From Pseudothauera lacus (GTDB lineage Bacteria > Pseudomonadota > Gammaproteobacteria > Burkholderiales > Rhodocyclaceae): DNA of 64,000 nucleotides. Shown here piece by piece: positions 57,550 through 64,000 of the stretch. The notes under the pieces are model-generated. The model saw only the letters and a list, made by a program, of their open reading frames with translations, was not told where the DNA came from and did not search any database. The stretch spans positions 1-64,000 of the forward strand of contig NZ_PZKC01000003.1 of NCBI RefSeq assembly GCF_003034845.1, read 5' to 3'. Each line of letters starts with the position of its first letter. Position 1 is the stretch's first letter. Position numbers and translations under genes: made by a program.

Positions 57550-57625
57550 GCCGGCATAGCTCAGTTGGTAGAGCAGCGCATTCGTAATGCGAAGGTCGGG
57601 GGTTCGACTCCTCTTGCCGGCACCA
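57550..57625 (+). tRNA. tRNA-Thr (CGT anticodon)
   Basis: A 76-base cloverleaf very close to E. coli thrW. Acceptor arms GCCGGCA and TGCCGGC pair, the anticodon CGT is at 57583-57585 in loop TTCGTAA, the T-arm has GGTTCGACTCC, and CCA is encoded. Confidence 0.97.
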
Positions 57626-57640
57626 TCCGCTTGAAAGAAT

Positions 57641-57674
57641 AGGCCAGTCCTTCGGGGGTGGCCTTTTTCTTTTC
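57641..57674 (+). terminator. Intrinsic terminator of tRNA-Thr
   Basis: AGGCCA (57641-57646) pairs with TGGCCT (57659-57664), with an inner CC/GG extension around TTCG, and is followed by TTTTCTTTT. Confidence 0.85.
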
Positions 57675-57692
57675 CAAGTACTTCTGCAACAT

Positions 57693-57722
57693 GTTGACGT
57701 TTACGTCAACGTCTCCTATCGT
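57693..57722 (+). promoter_or_regulatory. Promoter with palindromic operator for the dehydrogenase gene
   Basis: GTTGACGTTTACGTCAAC (57693-57710) is a perfect 8-bp inverted repeat with a TT centre. Its TTGACG (57694-57699) also serves as -35, with TATCGT at 57717-57722 as -10 after exactly 17 bases. The operator thus covers the -35 and spacer, the usual place for MerR-type regulators. It resembles sites reported for LiuR, regulator of branched-chain amino acid catabolism. Confidence 0.65.
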
Positions 57723-57842
57723 CGTCTATCCCGCTATTTCCGCACCGGTGCGTCGTGAGCGCCTCAGTGGCTGCTGCAGCGCGGGAGCGAAAAATGCGGG
57801 CGAGTTGTCCGAAGCAGGTATCCGAACACGGGAGGAGAGCAG

Positions 57843-58610
57843 GTGAAGATCGACGACAAGGTATTCGTGGTGACCGGCGGTGGCTCCGGCCTCGGTGCGG
57901 CGACCGCACGCATGCTGGTGGAGGCGGGCGGCAAGGTGGTGCTGGCCGATGTCAATGCCGAGGCGGGCGCGCAGGTGGCGGCCGAACTGGGCGCGGCGGC
58001 GGTTTTCGTGCGCACCGACGTGAGCGACGAGGCCAGCGCCAGGGCCGCCATCGAGCGCGCGGTGAGCGCTTTCGGCGGCCTCCACGGGTTGATCAACTGC
58101 GCCGGGGTGGCTCCGGCCGAGAAGGTGGTGGGGCGCGACGGTGCGCACCGCCTGGAGTCCTTTGCGCGCACCATCAACATCAATCTGGTGGGCAGTTTCA
58201 ACATGATGCGCGTGGCCGCGGAGGTGATGAGCAAGGCCGAAGCGGATGAGGGTGGCGAGCGCGGGGTGATCGTCAGCACCGCCTCGGTGGCGGCCTACGA
58301 CGGCCAGATTGGCCAGGCCGCGTACGCGGCCTCCAAGGCCGGCATCGTCGGCCTGACCCTGCCGGTGGCTCGCGAACTGGCGCGCTTCGGCATCCGTGTG
58401 ATGACCATCGCTCCGGGGATCATGGAGACCCCGATGCTGATGGGCATGCCGCAGGAGGTGCAGGATTCGCTCGGCAAAATGGTGCCCTTCCCGTCGCGCC
58501 TGGGCAAACCGGCCGAGTATGCCGCGCTGGTGCGCCACATCATCGAGAACAGCTATCTCAATGGTGAAGTGATCCGCCTCGATGGCGCGATCCGCATGGC
58601 AGCCAAGTAA
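57843..58610 (+). CDS. Short-chain dehydrogenase, 3-hydroxyacyl-CoA dehydrogenase type II-like
   Basis: A 255-residue SDR enzyme. NAD-binding [13 protein letters not shown] (9-21), an acidic residue in VVLADVN favouring NAD over NADP, the NAG-like INCAGVAP, catalytic S in [12 protein letters not shown], and Y161/K165 in YAASK. The [21 protein letters not shown] and [12 protein letters not shown] stretches are typical of human HSD10-like 2-methyl-3-hydroxybutyryl-CoA dehydrogenases. It is likely in isoleucine or fatty acid breakdown. GTG 57843 has ribosome site GGAGGAG. Confidence 0.87.
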   Translation: MKIDDKVFVVTGGGSGLGAATARMLVEAGGKVVLADVNAEAGAQVAAELGAAAVFVRTDVSDEASARAAIERAVSAFGGLHGLINCAGVAPAEKVVGRDGAHRLESFARTININLVGSFNMMRVAAEVMSKAEADEGGERGVIVSTASVAAYDGQIGQAAYAASKAGIVGLTLPVARELARFGIRVMTIAPGIMETPMLMGMPQEVQDSLGKMVPFPSRLGKPAEYAALVRHIIENSYLNGEVIRLDGAIRMAAK

Positions 58611-58619
58611 GCGCCCGGA

Positions 58620-58658
58620 CTGGCGGCAGTGGCAGGCCCGAGGGGGTGCTGCCGCCAG
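58620..58658 (+). terminator. Inverted repeat after the dehydrogenase gene
   Basis: A perfect 10-bp inverted repeat CTGGCGGCAG/CTGCCGCCAG with a 19-base loop, 10 bases after the stop. No T-tract follows. Confidence 0.4.
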
Positions 58659-58775
58659 CGGGGAACCTTTGCGGCAGGTCAGGCCCAAAGTCGGGTATTT
58701 GTGCTAAAAGTGCGCTTCCGTATTTTCCCGCGCTGCCGTCCCGGTCATTGCGCGCGGGCGCTCCCGACTCCGTAG

Positions 58776-61274
58776 ATGAATACTGCCAGCGAAACCGCCC
58801 CGCCACCCGTCGTCGCCGGGTCTGAAGACCCCAACTGCTACCATTGCGGTCTGCCGATCCCACCCGAGACCCGCCACTATGTCCGCATCGAAGGGCAGAG
58901 CCGGCGGATGTGCTGCGTCGGCTGCGAAGCGGTGGCACAGTCCATTGTCGACAACAATCTCACCGAGTACTACCGCCACCGCGATGCGATGCCCGAATCG
59001 CGCCGCGAGGCGATGCCGCAGGAGTTGCAGGAACTCGGTCTGTTCGATCACCCCGACTTCCAGAAAACCTTCGTGCGTCCGGTCGGAGAGCATGAGCGCG
59101 AGGCCTCGCTGATCCTCGAAGGCATCACCTGCGCGGCCTGCGTGTGGCTCAACGAGCAGCATGTCGCGCGTCAGCCCGGTGTGCGCGGCATCGACATCAA
59201 CTACGCCACCCGGCGTGCGCGGGTGCGCTGGGACGAGCGCGAGATCAAGCTCTCCGACATCCTCGGCGCGGTGCAGGCCATCGGCTACCGCGCCTATCCC
59301 TACGACGCCGAACGTTCCGAGCAGCTAGCCCACCGCGAGCGCCGCTCGATGCTGTGGCGGGTCTTCGTCGCCGGCTTCGGCATGATGCAGGTGATGATGT
59401 ACGCGATTCCCGTGTACGTCGCCGGCGAAGGCGAGATGACCGCCGAGATGGAGGTGCTGATGCGCTGGGCAAGCCTGGTGCTGACCCTGCCGGTGGTGTT
59501 CTACTCCGCAGCGCCCTTCTTCCAGCGTGCGCTGCGTGATTTCCGTCTGCGCCGGCTGGGCATGGACGTACCGGTGGCGCTCGGGGTGGGCAGCGCCTTT
59601 GCCGCCAGCGTGTGGGCGACGCTGATCGACGGGCCGGAGGTGTATTTCGACTCGGTGACCATGTTCGTGTTCTTCCTGCTGTGCGGGCGCTATCTGGAAA
59701 TGCTGGCGCGCCAGAAGGCGGTGCGCGGGGTCGAGGAACTCGGCAAGGTGCTGCCGGTGTTCGCCGAGCGCCTTGGCGCAGACGGCGCCGTCGACAAGGT
59801 GCCGGTTTCGCAACTGCAGCCCGGTGACCGCGTGCGCGTGCGTCCCGGCGAAGTATTCCCGGCCGACGGTGTGCTGGCCGAAGGCCATAGCGAGGCCAAT
59901 GAGGCCCTGCTCACCGGAGAGAGCCGGCCGGTACCGAAGGCACCGGGCGCCGAGGTTACCGGCGGCAGCATCAACGTCAGCAGCCCGGTGGTGGTGGAGA
60001 TCCGCCGGGTCGGCGATTCCACCCGCCTGGCGGCGATCCGTCAGCTGATGGATCGTGCGGCGGCGGAAAAGCCGCGCATCGCCACCCAGTCCGACCGCGT
60101 TGCCCGGGTTTTCATCATCGCCCTGCTGGTGCTGGCGGCGCTGACCTATGTCGGCTGGCAGTTCATCGATCCCGAGCGGGCGCTGTGGGTCTTCGTCTCC
60201 GTGCTGGTGGTGGCCTGCCCCTGCGCGCTGTCGCTGGCCACGCCGACCGCGTTGACCGTGGCCACCGATGCACTGGCCCGCATGGGGGTGCTGATCACCC
60301 GCGGGCACGCCATCGAAGCGCTGGCCGGTGCCAACCGCTTTGTCTTCGACAAGACCGGCACGCTGACCCACGGTCAGATGCAGGCGGGTGCGGTGACGGT
60401 GCTCGACGGCAGTGATGAGACGCAGGTGCGGGCGCAGGCGGCTGCGCTTGAGCAGGCCTCTGAGCACGCCATTGCCGCCGGTGTGCGCCTGGCCGCGGAA
60501 GGCCTCCGGCTACCGCCGGTGAGCGCGCAGCGGGCGGTGACCGGGCAGGGTGTGGAAGGGCAGGTGGATGGTGAGTTGATGCGCATCGGGCGCCCCTCCT
60601 TCGTTGCCGAACTGGCCGGCAGCGCGGTGCCTGCCGAAGTTGCGGCGCTCGAGGGCGATGGCGCCACCGTCGTTGCTCTGGCGGCGCAGGGGCGCTGGGT
60701 GGCGCTGTTCGGCCTCGCCGACCGCGTGCGCGAGGAAGCTCCGCTGCTGCTCGCCCATCTGCAGCGTCAGGGCATTCCGACTGTCATTCTCTCCGGCGAT
60801 GCGCCGGCTGCGGTGGCTGCGGTTGCGGCCCGTGTCGGCGCTGCCGAGGCCCATGCCGGCCTCACCCCGCAGGACAAGCAGGCCTGGGTCGAGGCCCGTC
60901 AGCGTCAAGCGGGGGTCCTGGTGGCCATGGTGGGCGACGGCGTCAACGATGCGCCGGTGCTCGCCCAGGCCCATGTCTCCATCGCCATGGGCGGTGGCAC
61001 CGATCTGGCGCGCAATCAGGCCGACGTCGTGCTGCTGTCGGAGAACCTCGTCGGTCTCGGGCAGGCCATCGGTCAGTCGCGGCGTACCCTGGCGGTGATC
61101 CGGCAGAACCTGTGGTGGTCCTTCACCTACAACTTCACTTCGGTGCCACTGGCGATGATGGGGCTGATCACCCCGTGGATGGCCGGCATCGGGATGGCTG
61201 CCAGCTCCCTGCTGGTGGTACTCAATGCGCTGCGCCTGCAAGGGGCGGGGGCGCGCGCGCAACAGACGAGGTAG
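58776..61274 (+). CDS. ccoI: Copper-transporting P-type ATPase for cbb3 oxidase assembly
   Basis: An 832-residue P1B-type ATPase of the CcoI/FixI/CopA2 class, which supplies copper to cbb3 oxidase. An N-terminal Cys-rich YHCGLPIP...MCCVGCEAV region is followed by a heavy-metal domain with GITCAACVWLNEQH, then membrane helices, the transport motif CPC (481-483), phosphorylated D525 in DKTGTLTHGQ, and GDGVNDAPVLAQA. The fused N-terminal Cys cluster is typical of FixI rather than of general copper exporters. It is 5 bases ahead of ccoS and near ccoNO, which confirms the role. The 165-base gap upstream has no recognised FNR box. Confidence 0.94.
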   Translation: MNTASETAPPPVVAGSEDPNCYHCGLPIPPETRHYVRIEGQSRRMCCVGCEAVAQSIVDNNLTEYYRHRDAMPESRREAMPQELQELGLFDHPDFQKTFVRPVGEHEREASLILEGITCAACVWLNEQHVARQPGVRGIDINYATRRARVRWDEREIKLSDILGAVQAIGYRAYPYDAERSEQLAHRERRSMLWRVFVAGFGMMQVMMYAIPVYVAGEGEMTAEMEVLMRWASLVLTLPVVFYSAAPFFQRALRDFRLRRLGMDVPVALGVGSAFAASVWATLIDGPEVYFDSVTMFVFFLLCGRYLEMLARQKAVRGVEELGKVLPVFAERLGADGAVDKVPVSQLQPGDRVRVRPGEVFPADGVLAEGHSEANEALLTGESRPVPKAPGAEVTGGSINVSSPVVVEIRRVGDSTRLAAIRQLMDRAAAEKPRIATQSDRVARVFIIALLVLAALTYVGWQFIDPERALWVFVSVLVVACPCALSLATPTALTVATDALARMGVLITRGHAIEALAGANRFVFDKTGTLTHGQMQAGAVTVLDGSDETQVRAQAAALEQASEHAIAAGVRLAAEGLRLPPVSAQRAVTGQGVEGQVDGELMRIGRPSFVAELAGSAVPAEVAALEGDGATVVALAAQGRWVALFGLADRVREEAPLLLAHLQRQGIPTVILSGDAPAAVAAVAARVGAAEAHAGLTPQDKQAWVEARQRQAGVLVAMVGDGVNDAPVLAQAHVSIAMGGGTDLARNQADVVLLSENLVGLGQAIGQSRRTLAVIRQNLWWSFTYNFTSVPLAMMGLITPWMAGIGMAASSLLVVLNALRLQGAGARAQQTR

Positions 61275-61279
61275 TCACC

Positions 61280-61495
61280 ATGGACGGTCTGCTCGGCAGT
61301 CTCTACATACTCATTCCGCTGTCGGTGGTGCTCGTTTTCCTCATCGGCATGATATTCTGGTGGTCGGTGCGCTCCGGTCAGTTCGACGACCTTGAAGGTC
61401 CGGCCTACCGGCTGATGATGGACGACCGCGACCAGCCGCCGGATGCCGATGAGAACAAGGGCGATGGGACGGGGGGCAAGGGCGGTGAGCGCTGA
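61280..61495 (+). CDS. ccoS: Cbb3 oxidase maturation protein CcoS
   Basis: A 71-residue single-span protein. The helix ILIPLSVVLVFLIGMIFWWSV is followed by RSGQFDDLEGPAYRLMMDD, the hallmark of CcoS (FixS). The tail is charged. CcoS is needed for cofactor insertion into CcoN. It is coupled to ccoI. Confidence 0.94.
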   Translation: MDGLLGSLYILIPLSVVLVFLIGMIFWWSVRSGQFDDLEGPAYRLMMDDRDQPPDADENKGDGTGGKGGER

Positions 61496-61561
61496 ACCGA
61501 ACCGGCTGGCGAAGCGGTGATGCGGTCAATGAGTACGGCATAGGGATTACTCGCAAGGTAT

Positions 61562-61575
61562 TTGATTTAAGTCAA
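61562..61575 (+). promoter_or_regulatory. FNR box 1
   Basis: TTGAT-TTAA-GTCAA matches nine of ten specified bases of the FNR/ANR consensus TTGAT-N4-ATCAA. It is 66 bases after ccoS. A weak -10 (CACACT, 61597-61602) lies at the same distance as that of box 2. The first thing downstream is an intrinsic terminator, not ccoN. Confidence 0.75.
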
Positions 61576-61609
61576 GGTCCGGTCCGGCCGCTAAGGCACA
61601 CTGCGCACA

Positions 61610-61712
61610 TGGTTATTCACCGCTGCGCGCCGTGCTCTGCACAGCGGTGAGGCAACCGGATTTTGTCTCTCTGTTGGGGTTGGGGGTGCGTGTTACACGC
61701 ACCCTTTTTTTT
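61610..61712 (+). ncRNA. Candidate FNR-dependent small RNA upstream of ccoN
   Basis: Bases about 61610-61712 would form a transcript of roughly 100 nucleotides, starting from the class II position of FNR box 1. A 5' stem CACCGCTG (61618-61625) pairs with CAGCGGTG (61642-61649). A pyrimidine-rich single-stranded TTTTGTCTCTCTG follows, then the 3' terminator hairpin with eight T. This layout is that of Hfq-type small RNAs such as FnrS. No credible reading frame or ribosome site is present. It could instead be only a leader with an attenuator for ccoN. Confidence 0.45.
61684..61712 (+). terminator. Strong intrinsic terminator between the two FNR boxes
   Basis: A perfect 9-bp stem GGGTGCGTG/CACGCACCC around TTA, followed by eight T (61705-61712). 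Confidence 0.9.
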
Positions 61713-61776
61713 GCCCAAATGCAAGGCGTGGCAAGGCTTCGCGCGCTTCCGGCAATCCCCGCGCTGGAATACAATG

Positions 61777-61817
61777 TTGATCTGCGTCAAATTCTGGATC
61801 CACTTGCGGCGTATCCT
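61777..61817 (+). promoter_or_regulatory. FNR box 2 and -10 of ccoN
   Basis: TTGAT-CTGC-GTCAA at 61777-61790 is followed by TATCCT at 61812-61817. The spacing gives a class II FNR promoter with the site near -41.5 and a start near 61824, about 72 bases before ccoN. This explains microaerobic induction of cbb3 oxidase. Confidence 0.8.
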
Positions 61818-61895
61818 TCACCGGTCGATTTCCGGGCTGGATACGCGAAGTCGGATGGGATCTACAAGGGGTTTTCAATCAAAGAGGTGACTCAC

Positions 61896-63320
61896 ATGCA
61901 ATCGCAAGCGACTTATAACTACAAAGTCGTGCGCCAGTTCGCCATCATGACGGTGGTGTGGGGCATCGTGGGCATGCTGGTCGGCGTTATCGTCGCAGCA
62001 CAGCTCGTGTGGCCTGAACTGAGTGTTCACGAATGGCTGTCGTATGGCCGTCTCCGCCCGCTGCATACCAATGCGGTGATCTTCGCATTCGGTGGCTGCG
62101 CGCTGTTTGCCACGTCGTACTACTGTGTCCAGCGCACCAGCCATACGCCGCTGTTCGCGCCCGGTCTGGCAGCCTTCACCTTCTGGGGCTGGCAGCTGAT
62201 CATCGTGCTGGCGGCCGTGTCGCTGCCGCTCGGCTTCACTTCCGGCAAGGAGTACGCCGAACTGGAGTGGCCGATCGACATACTGATCGCCGTGGTGTGG
62301 GTCTCCTACGCCGTCGTCTTCTTCGGCACCATCATCAAGCGCAAGGTTTCCCACATCTACGTGGCGAACTGGTTCTTCGGCGCCTTCATCCTCACCGTTG
62401 CCCTGCTGCACATCGTCAACAGCGCTGCGATCCCGGTCAGCCTGACCAAGTCCTACTCCGCCTATGCCGGCGTGCAGGATGCGATGATCCAGTGGTGGTA
62501 CGGCCACAACGCGGTGGGCTTCTTCCTGACCGCCGGCTTCCTCGGCATGATGTACTACTTCGTGCCCAAGCAGGCTGACCGTCCGGTGTACTCCTACCGC
62601 CTGTCGGTGGTGCACTTCTGGGCGCTGATCTTCACCTACATGTGGGCCGGTCCGCACCACCTGCACTACACCGCGCTGCCCGACTGGACCCAGTCGCTCG
62701 GCATGCTGTTCTCGCTGATCCTGCTGGCACCGTCCTGGGGCGGCATGATCAACGGCATCATGACCCTCTCCGGCGCCTGGCATAAGCTGCGCACCGATCC
62801 GATCCTGAAGTTCCTGATCACCTCGCTGTCCTTCTACGGCATGTCGACCTTCGAAGGTCCGATGATGTCGGTGAAGACCGTCAATGCACTGTCGCACTAC
62901 ACCGACTGGACCGTCGGCCACGTGCACTCCGGTGCGCTGGGCTGGGTGGCCATGGTGTCGATCGGCTGCATCTACTTCCTGCTGCCGCGCATGTACGGCA
63001 AGACCGAGATGTACAGCGTCAAGCTCATCAATACCCACTTCTGGATCGCCACCATCGGCGTGGTGCTCTACATCGCCTCGATGTGGATTGCCGGCGTGAT
63101 GCAGGGTCTGATGTGGCGTGCCACCAACCTCGATGGCACCCTGACCTATTCCTTCGTGGAGAGCGTGAAGGCCAGCTACCCGTTCTGGACCATCCGTCTG
63201 GTCGGCGGCATCCTCTTCCTCACCGGCATGCTCATCATGTTCTACAACATGGTGAAGACCATTGCCGGCCAGAAGGCCTACGACGCCCCGGTTCTGGCAC
63301 CTGCTGGCGCCCACGCCTAA
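61896..63320 (+). CDS. ccoN: Cbb3-type cytochrome c oxidase subunit I
   Basis: Catalytic heme-copper subunit of the high-affinity terminal oxidase, in the inner membrane. It has 474 residues and about 12 helices. Heme and copper ligands are seen in [21 protein letters not shown] (CuB His and cross-linked region), [15 protein letters not shown] and [14 protein letters not shown] 61896 ([12 protein letters not shown]) has ribosome site GAGGTGA; upstream in-frame codons cross the terminator. It is followed by ccoO after 13 bases. Confidence 0.96.
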   Translation: MQSQATYNYKVVRQFAIMTVVWGIVGMLVGVIVAAQLVWPELSVHEWLSYGRLRPLHTNAVIFAFGGCALFATSYYCVQRTSHTPLFAPGLAAFTFWGWQLIIVLAAVSLPLGFTSGKEYAELEWPIDILIAVVWVSYAVVFFGTIIKRKVSHIYVANWFFGAFILTVALLHIVNSAAIPVSLTKSYSAYAGVQDAMIQWWYGHNAVGFFLTAGFLGMMYYFVPKQADRPVYSYRLSVVHFWALIFTYMWAGPHHLHYTALPDWTQSLGMLFSLILLAPSWGGMINGIMTLSGAWHKLRTDPILKFLITSLSFYGMSTFEGPMMSVKTVNALSHYTDWTVGHVHSGALGWVAMVSIGCIYFLLPRMYGKTEMYSVKLINTHFWIATIGVVLYIASMWIAGVMQGLMWRATNLDGTLTYSFVESVKASYPFWTIRLVGGILFLTGMLIMFYNMVKTIAGQKAYDAPVLAPAGAHA

Positions 63321-63333
63321 TCGGAGATAGCAA

Positions 63334-63972
63334 ATGGCTCAAAAATCCTTGCACGACAAAATCGAGCGCAGCGTATTCCTGATGATCGTCCTCACCCTGC
63401 TCACCGTCAGCGTGGGCGGCCTGGTGGAGATCGTGCCGCTGTTCTTCCAGAAGTCGACCACCCAGCCCATCGACCAGAAAGGCAACACGCTCGCCGTCAA
63501 GCCTTACGATCCGGTGCGACTGGTCGGTCGCGACATCTACATCCGCGAAGGCTGCTACAACTGCCACTCGCAGATGATCCGTCCGTTCCGCTCCGAAACC
63601 GAGCGCTATGGCCACTACTCGGTGGCGGGTGAGTTCATCTACGACCACCCCTTCCAGTGGGGCTCCAAGCGTACCGGTCCGGATCTGCATCGTGTCGGCG
63701 GCCGCTATTCCGACGAATGGCAGCGTGTCCACCTGCTGAACCCGCGTGACGTGGTGCCGGAGTCCAACATGCCGGCCTACTACTGGCTCGATCGTCCGGC
63801 CAAGGTGGCCGACATCCAGACCAAGATGCGTGCGCTCAACATGGTCGGTCTGCACAAGTACAGCGAGGAAGAAATCGCCGCAGCGCCCGCCGCTGTGGAG
63901 GGTCTGACCGAGCTGGACGCCCTGGTGGCCTACCTGCAAGGCATGGGCACCGCGCTGCAGAACGTAAGGTAA
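63334..63972 (+). CDS. ccoO: Cbb3-type cytochrome c oxidase subunit II (monoheme)
   Basis: A 212-residue membrane-anchored cytochrome c. One N-terminal helix (about 13-37) is followed by a periplasmic domain with the heme site [13 protein letters not shown] and the likely axial methionine in [12 protein letters not shown]. It passes electrons from CcoP to CcoN. Ribosome site GGAGA. Confidence 0.96.
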   Translation: MAQKSLHDKIERSVFLMIVLTLLTVSVGGLVEIVPLFFQKSTTQPIDQKGNTLAVKPYDPVRLVGRDIYIREGCYNCHSQMIRPFRSETERYGHYSVAGEFIYDHPFQWGSKRTGPDLHRVGGRYSDEWQRVHLLNPRDVVPESNMPAYYWLDRPAKVADIQTKMRALNMVGLHKYSEEEIAAAPAAVEGLTELDALVAYLQGMGTALQNVR

Positions 63973-63989
63973 GGGGTTGAGGACGCGCC

Positions 63990-64000
63990 GTGGAACTGAA
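63990..64000 (+). CDS. ccoQ: Start of ccoQ (cut by window end)
   Basis: A GTG codon at 63990 preceded by ribosome site GAGGA begins a frame VEL. Its place right after ccoO is where the small CcoQ subunit gene normally lies. Only three codons are visible, so identity rests on gene order. Confidence 0.45.

Noticed and set aside
57201..57587. Plus-strand frame running into tRNA-Thr
   Set aside because: Overlaps the LysR gene in another frame and ends inside the tRNA.

Overview
The window is a high-GC chromosomal segment of a betaproteobacterium, most likely Rhodocyclales (Thauera/Azoarcus type). The evidence is the gene order argH / algZ-algR / hemC-hemD-hemX-hemY, an FNR-linked ccoNOQ locus next to ccoI-ccoS, a fimT-pilVWXY1-pilE minor-pilin operon, and the lptD-surA-pdxA-rsmA block divergent from amgK-murU. 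Genes are densely packed with many ATGA start/stop overlaps. No phage, insertion sequence, rRNA or CRISPR array is visible; two tRNAs (Phe, Thr) are present.

Layout. 1-411: non-coding, rich in hairpins. 412-2566: TctD/TctE-like two-component pair. 2609-2763: tRNA-Phe with its own promoter and terminator. 2906-3898 (minus): GNAT acetyltransferase and a YjhX/TopAI-like toxin, resembling the E. coli yjhX-yjhQ pair. 4196-5089 (minus): methyltransferase. 5323-8977: hemA-prfA-prmC-grxD. 9107-15633: type IV minor pilins with the PilY1 adhesin. 15645-18560 (minus): four-gene cluster of a Tat-like exported protein, a PqqD-like protein, an HPr-kinase-like protein and a nucleotidyltransferase; this is the least understood locus here. 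18756-29597: argH, algZR, ppc, a thioredoxin-fold protein and hemCDXY. 29640-34768 (minus): dusB-fis-purH-purD-hemF. 35041-39243 (minus): amgK-murU-pepP-ubiH-like. 39367-45019: lptD-surA-pdxA-rsmA. 45054-52958 (minus): DUF2892 protein, Crp/Fnr regulator, exonuclease III family enzyme, DUF4124 protein, oligopeptidase A, MFS transporter, purC and a nucleoside-recognition-domain protein. 53149-58610: secreted PHB depolymerase-like protein, malate synthase with a divergent LysR regulator, tRNA-Thr and a short-chain dehydrogenase. 58776-64000: ccoI-ccoS, then ccoN-ccoO and the first codons of ccoQ.

How parts connect. AlgZ/AlgR and the minor-pilin/PilY1 operon occur together, and an AlgR-box-like sequence lies upstream of fimT, suggesting AlgR control of type IV pili as known in Pseudomonas. 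Tetrapyrrole synthesis is represented by hemA, hemC, hemD and hemF beside assembly of a heme-copper cbb3 oxidase. Two FNR boxes precede ccoN. The upstream one is followed about 120 bp later by a classic intrinsic terminator, so it may drive a roughly 100-nt anaerobic small RNA rather than ccoN; the downstream one is well placed for ccoN itself.

The best leads for something undescribed are the HprK-like/PqqD-like/nucleotidyltransferase cluster (15645-18560) and the putative FNR-dependent small RNA (about 61610-61712).
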